This document shows, piece by piece, positions 1 to 5,876 of a stretch of 8,514 nt of DNA (positions within the stretch are counted from its first letter, which is position 1; the number at the start of each line of letters is the position of its first letter). Source of the DNA: JAIBJP01 sp035601195 (GTDB lineage: Bacteria; Actinomycetota; Thermoleophilia; Gaiellales; Gaiellaceae); assembly GCA_035601195.1 (NCBI GenBank), contig DATNOU010000067.1, positions 1-8,514 on the forward strand, written 5' to 3'. The notes beneath the pieces were generated by a model that saw only the letters and a list, made by a program, of their open reading frames with translations, was not told the DNA's origin and ran no database searches. The translations under genes and the position numbers were made by a program.

Positions 1-1024
1 CGTCGTAGGGTGGCGCCACCTCGACGACCTCCATGCCGCAGATGCCCTCACGGGCGATCAGCCGTAAGAGCTTGAGCGCTTCGCGCGGCAGAAGGCCGCC
101 GGGCTCGGGCGAACCCGTGCCGGGCACGAAGCCGGCGTCGACGCTGTCGATGTCGAACGAGAGGAAGACTGCGTCCGCGTCCTTCCAGGCGACCTCGAGG
201 GCGACCTCCGCAGCCCGCTCGACGCCGACTTCCTCGATGTCGGTGATCGTGAGAACGGTTGTCCGGCGGTCGCGCGCGACCTTGACACCCGGTCGTGACC
301 CGTACCAGCCGCCGATGCCCATCTGGACCAGGTTGGCGGGCGGGGCGTTTTCGATGTTCGTGGCGTGGAACCAAGGCGTCGTGTGCATTCGCTCGTCCAT
401 GTCGCGCTCCTGGATGTCCAGGTGGCGGTCCAGGTGGATGATCCCGACGCGGCCGTCGATGTGAGGGGCGATCGCGCGAACGTCGGGGTAGCCGATCGAA
501 TGGTCGCCGCCCAAGACGACGGGGAAGACCCCCTCGCCGACGACCCACGAGACGGCCCGGTCGATCTGGTCGAAGCTCTTCTCGATGTTGGAAGGGATGA
601 CGAAGACGTCGCCGAGGTCGACGAGGTCGAGCTCCTCCTCGAGGTCCACGGCCATGTCGACCGAGTACGAATCGTAGAGAGCCGAGATACGTCGGATCGC
701 CTGCGGGCCGAAGCGGCACCCGGCGCGATAGGTCGTTCCCATGTCGAAGGGGGCGCCGAGAATAGCCACCTCGTGCTTGCCGACCTCGTGGACGTCTTCG
801 AGGTAGGGGGCCTTCCGAAACGTGTTGATCCCGGCGAACGCAGGCTGCTGCCCGCGGGCGAAGGTCGAGATCGTCCGGTCGTTGACCGAGGGTGCTGCCT
901 CGAGGCCGAGCTCGAGTCCCCGCTCGACCGCTTCCCGCTGCTTGCGGTCCGAGATGTCAGCCAGCCGACGGAGGTTGCGGGTGCCCCGAAACTGCCCGTC
1001 GTGCGGTTTGCCGTCTTCGGCCAT
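1..1024 (-). CDS. Ureohydrolase (agmatinase family; possible guanidine hydrolase), C-terminus cut by window edge
   Basis: The 341 visible codons form a binuclear metal ureohydrolase of the arginase/agmatinase fold, which hydrolyses a guanidino group to release urea. All six metal ligands are visible: H175 in GGDHS, D199, H201 and D203 in DRHLD, and D291 and D293 in SFDIDS. The VPGTGSPEPGG loop follows, and the visible part ends in VVEVAPPYD, about 30 residues short of the usual end. The start is ATG at 1024-1022, with AGGAGG (complement of 1030-1035) 5 nt upstream. The protein has about 80 residues before the catalytic core (RGQQPAFAGINTF, then GAPFDMGTTYRAG), longer than typical SpeB agmatinases of about 300 residues. 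This long N-terminus, with Arg between the first Asp and His of the metal motif, recalls the cyanobacterial Sll1077/GdmH guanidine hydrolase group as I remember it. Agmatine, guanidinobutyrate or guanidine are all possible substrates. The gene is transcribed divergently from the glutamine-synthetase-like operon. A longer open frame on the same strand (58-1068) is an arginine/serine-rich shadow. Confidence 0.9.
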   Translation of the reverse strand, partial: MAEDGKPHDGQFRGTRNLRRLADISDRKQREAVERGLELGLEAAPSVNDRTISTFARGQQPAFAGINTFRKAPYLEDVHEVGKHEVAILGAPFDMGTTYRAGCRFGPQAIRRISALYDSYSVDMAVDLEEELDLVDLGDVFVIPSNIEKSFDQIDRAVSWVVGEGVFPVVLGGDHSIGYPDVRAIAPHIDGRVGIIHLDRHLDIQERDMDERMHTTPWFHATNIENAPPANLVQMGIGGWYGSRPGVKVARDRRTTVLTITDIEEVGVERAAEVALEVAWKDADAVFLSFDIDSVDAGFVPGTGSPEPGGLLPREALKLLRLIAREGICGMEVVEVAPPYD

Positions 1025-1048
1025 GAGGGCCTCCTGTCGGGTTCGGCG

Positions 1049-1067
1049 TTGTCATAACAAGTTGACA
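1049..1067. promoter_or_regulatory. Candidate operator palindrome between divergent genes
   Basis: Two nested inverted repeats are visible: TTGT-N4-ACAA (1049-1060) and TGTCA-N8-TGACA (1050-1054 with 1063-1067). They cover the -35 of the rightward promoter and the -10 of the leftward one, where a repressor would control both units. TTGT/ACAA half-sites resemble those of FCD-type GntR regulators, but the spacing is one base longer than usual, so the regulator family is not assigned. Confidence 0.4.
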
Positions 1068-1076
1068 CACTAGACT
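1049..1076 (+). promoter_or_regulatory. Probable promoter of the rightward operon
   Basis: TTGTCA (1049-1054) is followed by a 16-nt spacer and TAGACT (1071-1076), a good match to the actinobacterial TAnnnT -10 class. The expected start is near 1083, giving a leader of about 120 nt before the ATG at 1204. The elements overlap those of the leftward promoter, so the two promoters probably compete or share a regulator. Nearby TTGACA at 1062-1067 looks like a better -35, but there is no -10 hexamer at the right distance from it. Confidence 0.45.
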
Positions 1077-1079
1077 CAA
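1051..1079 (-). promoter_or_regulatory. Probable sigma70-type promoter of the ureohydrolase gene
   Basis: Read on the minus strand, TTGAGT (complement of 1074-1079) is followed by a 17-nt spacer and TATGAC (complement of 1051-1056). These are near-consensus -35 and -10 hexamers. The expected start, near 1044, leaves a leader of about 20 nt carrying the AGGAGG site. The -10 lies inside a palindrome shared with the opposite promoter. Predicted from sequence only. Confidence 0.5.
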
Positions 1080-1163
1080 GGGTCCAGCCGCGATTTTCTA
1101 CGACACTCCCGGGGGTCTCTTGATTTTCGCGCCCAGTGCGTCGTATCGTTGCCGTGACTTCCG

Positions 1164-1185
1164 TCCGGGTGACGCCGTATCCGGA
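1164..1185 (+). other. Weak hairpin touching the Shine-Dalgarno site
   Basis: TCCGG (1164-1168) can pair with CCGGA (1181-1185) around a 12-nt loop. The 3' arm covers the first bases of the long purine-rich GGAGGAGAGGAG site (1183-1194) of the glutamine-synthetase-like gene. It could modulate initiation, but a 5-bp stem is common by chance at this GC content. I looked for the conserved blocks of guanidine-I (ykkC) riboswitches in the 1083-1203 leader and did not recognise them. Confidence 0.2.
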
Positions 1186-1203
1186 GGAGAGGAGCTACCA
1201 GGA

Positions 1204-2583
1204 ATGGCTGTACAGACAAGCATTCCCGTGCTGGCGGAGGACAGGCCCGAGTACGCGGCGAAACGGGATGAGCTTCGCGCCGCGGGCATCCGCTACGTGC
1301 TCGCGGCCTACACGGACGTACACGGCGTGGGGAAGGCGAAGGCCGTCCCGATCGACCACTTCACGTCGATGATGCGCGGCTCGGAACTTTTCACGGGCGC
1401 GGCGCTCGACGGCCTCGGCCAGGAGCCGAGCGACGACGAGCTCTCCGTCCGCCCCGATCTCGAGCGGGTGCTCGAGCTCCCGTGGCGTCCCGGCGTCGCC
1501 TGGGCGCCCGGATCGCTCTACTACCACAACGAGCTGTGGCCAATGTGCAGCCGGGTCGTCCTGCAGCGCGCCGTTGACCATGCCGCGCAACTCGGCTTCA
1601 CCTTCAACCTGGGGATCGAGACTGAGTTCTATCTCGTGCGCCGGGAGAACGGCTCCGTCGTACCGGCGAACGAGCGGGACGTCCTCGCCAAGGCGGCCTA
1701 CGACATCGTCGACCTGCTCGACAACTTGCCGTTCCTAGACGAGATGATCGGCTACATGAACGTCCTCGGCTGGGACGTCCACTCCTTCGACCACGAGGAC
1801 TCCAACTCGCAGTTCGAGTTCGACTTCTCCCACACGGACGTCATGAGCATGGCCGACCGGCAGACCCTCTGGCGAATGATGATGAAGGAGACCGCGCGCA
1901 AGCACGGGTTCGACGTGACCTTCATGCCGAAGCCGTATGCCAACCGGACCGGTACGGGCGCCCACTTCAACATGTCCCTCGCGGACAGCTCCGGGGAGAA
2001 CGTGTTCGCGGATCCGGACGACCCCCGCGAGGCCGGCGTCTCGACGCTCGCCTACCAGTTCATCGCCGGCGTCCTCCGCCACGCGCCCGCGCTCACCGCC
2101 ATCGCCTGCCCGACCGTCAACTCGTACAAGCGTCTCGTGAAGACGGGCTCGATGACAGGCTTCACCTGGGCTCCGATCTTCCGCTCCTACGGACGGAACA
2201 ACCGCACGCACATGCTGCGCATCCCGCTCACGAGCCCACGGGTCGAGAGCCGCGCAGTCGACGCGACCTGCAACACGTACCTGGCCGCGGCCGCGTACCT
2301 TCAGGCGGGCCTCGAAGGCATCGAGCAGGAGCTCGACCCGGGTGATCCGCTACCCCAGAACATGTATCTCCTGACCGACGACGAGCTCCGCGAGCTCGGC
2401 GTCGGCACCCTGCCGCGAACGCTTCTGGAGGCGGTCGAGGCGTTCGAGAGCGACCCACTGATGGCCCAGGTCTTCGGCGACGATCTCCATCGCTCGTACG
2501 TCGAGCTGAAGAGCGACGAGTGGTGGGACTACCACAACGAGATCTCGCCGTGGGAGATCGACCGCTACCTGACCTTCTTCTAA
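1204..2583 (+). CDS. Glutamine-synthetase-like ligase (GlnT / gamma-glutamylmethylamide synthetase-like)
   Basis: A 459-residue member of the glutamine synthetase superfamily, which activates the glutamate gamma-carboxyl with ATP and joins it to ammonia or an amine. An N-terminal beta-grasp domain (AAYTDVHGVGKAKAVP, about residues 33-48) precedes the catalytic domain. Metal and substrate ligands are visible at E139 and E141 (GIETEF), E198 (DHED), E205 (QFEFDF) and H254 (GTGAHFN). NSYKRL, NNRTHMLRIP and RVESR follow. Several motifs depart from canonical GlnA: NNRTHML replaces NRSAAIR, and ESRAVDATCNTY replaces the ExRxPDPxxNPY pattern. These traits resemble GlnT-type enzymes and the gamma-glutamylmethylamide and other gamma-glutamylamine synthetases more than housekeeping GS. 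The start is ATG 1204, with GGAGGAGAGGAG (1183-1194) 9 nt upstream; an upstream TTG at 1120 has no ribosome site. It is the first gene of the operon, and the TAA is followed directly by the next ATG. Substrate is unknown. Confidence 0.88.
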   Translation: MAVQTSIPVLAEDRPEYAAKRDELRAAGIRYVLAAYTDVHGVGKAKAVPIDHFTSMMRGSELFTGAALDGLGQEPSDDELSVRPDLERVLELPWRPGVAWAPGSLYYHNELWPMCSRVVLQRAVDHAAQLGFTFNLGIETEFYLVRRENGSVVPANERDVLAKAAYDIVDLLDNLPFLDEMIGYMNVLGWDVHSFDHEDSNSQFEFDFSHTDVMSMADRQTLWRMMMKETARKHGFDVTFMPKPYANRTGTGAHFNMSLADSSGENVFADPDDPREAGVSTLAYQFIAGVLRHAPALTAIACPTVNSYKRLVKTGSMTGFTWAPIFRSYGRNNRTHMLRIPLTSPRVESRAVDATCNTYLAAAAYLQAGLEGIEQELDPGDPLPQNMYLLTDDELRELGVGTLPRTLLEAVEAFESDPLMAQVFGDDLHRSYVELKSDEWWDYHNEISPWEIDRYLTFF

Positions 2584-3552
2584 ATGTTCCGCAAGCGCGA
2601 CTCAAGCGGCGAGCTCGCGATCTTCTTCGCCACAGACCTCCACGGCTCGAACGTGTGCTTCAAGAAGTTCGTCAACGCGGGGAAGTTCTACGGGGCGAGC
2701 GTCCTCATTCTGGGCGGGGACGTGACCGGCAAGATGATGGTGCCGATCGCGCGACAAAAAGACGGCTCCTATCTTGCGTCGTCCGCCGGCAAGGAGCTGA
2801 GGCTGGAGGGCGAGGAAGCAGCCGCGCTCGAGCAGCAGGTGTCGGACATGGGCTTCTATCCGAAGGTCATGTCCGAAGAGGAGTTCCAGGAGCTTCGGGA
2901 GGATCCGGAAGGGCAGGAGACGCTCTTCCATGAGCTCATCCGCAAGCGGCTCGAGGAGTGGATCGACTACGCCCGTCCCCGGCTCGCCGAGCAGGGAGTC
3001 AAGTGCTTCGCGGCGCCCGGCAACGACGACGCATTCTTCATCGACGAGCTGTTCGCCGACTCGGGTGCGATCGAGCTCCTGGAGGGGCGTGTCGTCGAGG
3101 TGGACGGCATCGAGATGCTCACGACGGGCTGGTCGAACGAGACGCCGTGGAAGACCGAGCGCGAGACGTCCGAAGGCGAGCTTCGGGCGAAGATCATGGA
3201 GATGATCGACCGGCTGGAGCGGCCGGAGAACGCGATCTTCAACATCCACGTGCCCCCGCATGCGACTGCGCTCGACCAGTGCCCCAAGCTGGATGAGAAC
3301 CTCAGGCCGGTCTCGAGCGGCGGCAACCCGGTGATGACGTCGGCAGGTTCGACCGCGGTGCGCGAGTTGATCGAGGCCCACCAGCCGCTGCTCGGGCTGC
3401 ACGGGCACATCCACGAAGGTCGCGGGATCGCGCGCATCGACCGAACGGTGTGCGTGAACCCCGGCTCCAACTACAGCGAGGGCGTGCTCAACGGCTCGCT
3501 GATCCGACTCAGGCAAGGAGAGGTGCGCGACGTGCACCTCACGCAGGGCTAA
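2584..3552 (+). CDS. Calcineurin-like metallophosphoesterase
   Basis: A 322-residue metallo-dependent phosphatase or phosphodiesterase with the full set of metal-binding motifs: D18 and H20 in TDLHG, D46 in GGDV, N147 and D148 in GNDD, H222 and H226 in HVPPH, and H275 and H277 in GHIH. It ends with the usual beta-strand segment VCVNPGSNYSEG. About 100 residues, largely charged and helical, separate the GGDV and GNDD motifs (roughly 50-145), more than in compact family members, and may form a substrate-specific cap. There is no signal peptide, so it should be cytosolic. Its ATG directly abuts the TAA of the preceding gene and has no Shine-Dalgarno site, which suggests reinitiation by the terminating ribosome. 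The substrate cannot be read from sequence; cyclic nucleotides, phosphorylated intermediates or nucleotide pyrophosphates are all possible. Confidence 0.88.
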   Translation: MFRKRDSSGELAIFFATDLHGSNVCFKKFVNAGKFYGASVLILGGDVTGKMMVPIARQKDGSYLASSAGKELRLEGEEAAALEQQVSDMGFYPKVMSEEEFQELREDPEGQETLFHELIRKRLEEWIDYARPRLAEQGVKCFAAPGNDDAFFIDELFADSGAIELLEGRVVEVDGIEMLTTGWSNETPWKTERETSEGELRAKIMEMIDRLERPENAIFNIHVPPHATALDQCPKLDENLRPVSSGGNPVMTSAGSTAVRELIEAHQPLLGLHGHIHEGRGIARIDRTVCVNPGSNYSEGVLNGSLIRLRQGEVRDVHLTQG

Positions 3553-3564
3553 CGAGGAGGGAGC

Positions 3565-5178
3565 ATGGCGACGCCAGTAGGTGAACGTGTTTTTCTCAGG
3601 AAGGCTTCGGGCCTCATCAAGTCCGCTTCGAACACCGACGTCCTGATCTACGACCTCGGGCTCGTCTCGATCGGTCTCGGGCTCGGGTTCCTGCTTTTCT
3701 ACGGCCCCGCGGTCTACCTCGGCGGGAGCCTCTACGTGGGGACTCTCATCGCCGGCGGGGCGATGTTGCTCGTCGGGTTCGGGATGCTCGCGTGGACGAT
3801 CACGATCCCGCGATCCGGCGGCATCTACAACTTCGGCACGAGGAGTATGTGGCCGCCCCTTGCGTTCACGCTCAGCTTCGTCGAGGTGACTGCATGGCTC
3901 TTCTACGGCTCGTTCGGAGCGGTTTACCTCGCGCAGTTGGGAATCGCGCCCTCCGTGACGGCGATTGGCATCATCACGGACAAGCCGGGAGTCGAGAGCT
4001 TCGGCGCCGACCTCGCGGGCAAGTGGGGAACCTTCCTAATCGGGTCGGGCGCGCTGATCGTCGGCGCGATCATCCTCGCGAGTGGCATGCGACGTTTTTT
4101 CTTCACCCAGAAGGTGATGTTCTCGATCGCGGTCATCGGGACTCTGGTCTTCATCGGGTCGCTCCTCTTCACCTCCAGGGCCGACTTCGTGTCCAACTGG
4201 AACAGCGTCATGGGCGACCGGCTGGACGTCGGCGACGACGCGTACAACGGGGTCATCCAGGCCGCTACGCAGGCCGGCTGGTCCGACCCGGGCTTCGACT
4301 GGAAGCAGACGCTCTTGCTCTCGAACTGGGCGTTCCTGCCGCTGATCGGCGCCGCGTTCTCGATCTCGATCGGCGGCGAGATCAAGCAGGTCGGCCGGGG
4401 ACAGACGCTCGGCATCATCGGAGCGATCGTCACCTCGGTCATCGTCTGGATCGTCTCGATCGCCCTCGTCTTCAGGACGATGGGCAGGGACTTCCTCGGC
4501 GCAGTGACCTACTCGAGTCTGAACGGCGTCGAGGGCGCGGCCACCCCGGTGACCCCGTTCCCGACATTGCTCACCGGTCTCGGCACGACCTCTGTCGCTC
4601 TGACGATCCTGATCGCACTCGGGTTCATCGGTTGGATCTGGCTCTGGGTCCCGACGCAGATCCTCTATCCGACTCGGGCGGTGGTGGCCTGGTCGCTCGA
4701 CCGCGTCGCCCCCGACAAGCTCGGCACCGTGAGCGAGCGTACGCACACGCCGATCCCGGCCATCCTGCTATGCCTCGCGGGCGGGATCACCTTCGTCGGG
4801 ATGCTCGCCTTCACGACCTATTTCCAGCTCGTCATCTTCATCGAGGTCGCGGTGCTCGCCTGGGCGATCGTCCTGCTCGCTGGGGTGTTCTTCCCCTACC
4901 GACGGCCGGACATCTACAACAAGGGTGCGCTGGCCAACATGAAGATCGCCGGGCTCCCGGTCATGAGCGTCGCGTGCGCGCTGGGCGCGGCCGCGGCGTT
5001 CTTCTACTTCTTCAACCTCTTCTTCGACGACTTCGCCGCCGGGCACGCCCGCCACAGCATGTCCGTGCTGATCGGCTGGTTCGTCGGCTCGTTCGTCATC
5101 TACTGGATCATGTGGTTCATCCGCCGCAGGCAGGGCGTCAATGTCGACCTCGCGTTCAAGGAGATCCCGATCGAGTGA
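3565..5178 (+). CDS. APC-superfamily amino acid/amine permease
   Basis: A 537-residue inner-membrane transporter with about twelve hydrophobic segments (roughly residues 25-47, 54-80, 97-125, 156-173, 182-203, 249-270, 281-303, 342-366, 397-417, 419-442, 460-485 and 500-519). APC hallmarks are visible: IPRSGGIYNF (81-90) after the second segment, ISIGGEIKQVGRGQT (267-281) resembling the GGExxxPxR loop, and RVAPDKLG followed by RTHTPIPAI (380-400). Hydrophilic stretches at about 205-248 and 305-340 are larger than in minimal members. The start is ATG 3565, with GAGGAGGG (3554-3561) close upstream, 12 nt after the preceding stop. The family imports amino acids, polyamines and related cations by proton or sodium symport or by exchange. 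Its neighbours suggest a guanidino, amine or ureido substrate, which is inference. Its TGA stop overlaps the next gene's GTG start by four bases. Confidence 0.92.
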   Translation: MATPVGERVFLRKASGLIKSASNTDVLIYDLGLVSIGLGLGFLLFYGPAVYLGGSLYVGTLIAGGAMLLVGFGMLAWTITIPRSGGIYNFGTRSMWPPLAFTLSFVEVTAWLFYGSFGAVYLAQLGIAPSVTAIGIITDKPGVESFGADLAGKWGTFLIGSGALIVGAIILASGMRRFFFTQKVMFSIAVIGTLVFIGSLLFTSRADFVSNWNSVMGDRLDVGDDAYNGVIQAATQAGWSDPGFDWKQTLLLSNWAFLPLIGAAFSISIGGEIKQVGRGQTLGIIGAIVTSVIVWIVSIALVFRTMGRDFLGAVTYSSLNGVEGAATPVTPFPTLLTGLGTTSVALTILIALGFIGWIWLWVPTQILYPTRAVVAWSLDRVAPDKLGTVSERTHTPIPAILLCLAGGITFVGMLAFTTYFQLVIFIEVAVLAWAIVLLAGVFFPYRRPDIYNKGALANMKIAGLPVMSVACALGAAAAFFYFFNLFFDDFAAGHARHSMSVLIGWFVGSFVIYWIMWFIRRRQGVNVDLAFKEIPIE

Positions 5179-5876
5179 GCGCGCGCGTAAGCCTCGGAGA
5201 TCCGCTGCCGGACTTCGTTCTGCCCGACCTCGAGGGTCGGACGTGGACCAAGGCGGATCTCCTCGGCTCGCCGTCCGTCCTCTTCTGCTTCGCGACCTGG
5301 TGAACATGTCGCGAGCAGCTGCCCGGGTGGCAGCGTGGCTGGGAGGACCGGGGGCGGAGCTTTCGCCTCCTTGCCGTTGCCCAGGACGTCCAGGGTGAGG
5401 AGCGGGTCCGGCCCGTTGTGGAGGAGCGGCACGTGAGCTTCCCTGTCCTGGTCGACCGTGCGAGCGACCTTGCTCGCGTGCTCGGATTTCAGATCGTTCC
5501 GAGCGGGTTCTTCGTCGACTCCGAGGGGATCGTCCGCTACCACCACGTGAAGGACTTCGACGTCGCAGACCCCCGCGTGCGCTGGAATTTGGAGCGGTTC
5601 CTCGCCGGCGAGCCGACCGAGCCTCCGGACTCGGAAGGAACCATGGATCCGGGAGCCCTCGAGCGCTTCGCGGAAGGAGTTGCCCTCTACGCCGATGGGC
5701 AGGAAGAGGAGGCGATTGCCGTCTGGCGGGCAGCCCTCGACCTCGACCCGGACAACTTCGTCATTCGCTCGCAGATCTGGGCGGCTGAGCACCCCGAACA
5801 CTTCTGGCCGGCTGTCGACCGCGAGTGGCAAGAGTTCCAGCTGCTCAAGGAGGGTTATGACAAGCCGCTCCCCTGA
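5175..5876 (+). CDS. Selenocysteine-containing TlpA/redoxin-like protein (UGA at codon 43) with TPR-like tail
   Basis: A 234-codon frame interrupted only by TGA at 5301-5303 (codon 43). Before it, GDPLPDFVLPDLEGRTW and SVLFCFATW match the start of a TlpA/AhpC-TSA thioredoxin fold. After it, T-C-R-E-Q-L-P continues the active-site helix, VPSGFFVD supplies the cis-proline (P109), and the fold runs to about residue 148. The TGA therefore replaces the nucleophilic cysteine, giving U43-T-C45 if read as selenocysteine. A TPR-like tail follows (about 157-193, EAIAVWRAALDLDPDN), ending in an aromatic-rich segment. A SECIS-like hairpin lies just downstream of the TGA. No signal peptide is seen, so it is probably cytosolic. 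The start is GTG 5175, with AAGGAG (5158-5163) upstream and a 4-base overlap with the permease. Role: likely thiol-disulfide or peroxide chemistry. The alternative is a nonsense-mutated cysteine protein, but the frame, hairpin and neighbours all look intact. An annotation starting at GTG 5418 would lose the active site. Confidence 0.8.
5301..5303 (+). other. In-frame UGA, predicted selenocysteine codon
   Basis: TGA lies between TGG (Trp42) and ACA (Thr44), two codons before TGT (Cys45). TlpA-like proteins carry the nucleophilic Cys right after a Trp in this position (ATWC pattern). TGA terminates translation normally at 5176-5178 and 5874-5876, so reassignment to Trp is unlikely. Confidence 0.75.
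5314..5340 (+). promoter_or_regulatory. Putative bacterial SECIS stem-loop
   Basis: GCTGCC (5318-5323) pairs perfectly with GGCAGC (5329-5334) around the loop CGGGT (5324-5328). Below an internal loop (A5317 against 5335-5337), AGC (5314-5316) can pair with GCT (5338-5340). The loop begins 20 nt after the UGA, within the 16-37 nt range described for bacterial SECIS elements. It is small and has G at its second position, also as described. Such an element would recruit SelB. A 6-bp stem alone could arise by chance in GC-rich DNA; its position is what makes it persuasive. Confidence 0.6.

Noticed and set aside
1062..1067. Perfect TTGACA as a -35 box
   Set aside because: No acceptable -10 lies 16-18 nt downstream (the sequence there is CAGCCG), so the shifted TTGTCA/TAGACT pair is preferred.
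58..1068. Long minus-strand open frame (336 codons)
   Set aside because: Composition is Arg/Ser/Thr-rich with no motifs; it shadows the real ureohydrolase, which lies in another frame of the same strand and keeps all metal ligands.
1083..1203. Guanidine or other riboswitch in the 120-nt leader
   Set aside because: I could not find the conserved blocks of guanidine-I, or paired ACGR-loop hairpins of guanidine-II, and the only hairpins are weak.
3792..5303. 503-codon plus-strand open frame overlapping the permease
   Set aside because: Most of it is an Arg-rich shadow of the permease in another frame; only its last 43 codons are real, as the N-terminus of the redoxin before the UGA.
5175..5876. 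Redoxin gene as a pseudogene broken by a nonsense mutation
   Set aside because: The only stop is at the catalytic cysteine codon, with a SECIS-like hairpin behind it, intact frame and motifs on both sides, and intact start/stop coupling with both neighbours. Kept as the alternative if Sec machinery is absent.
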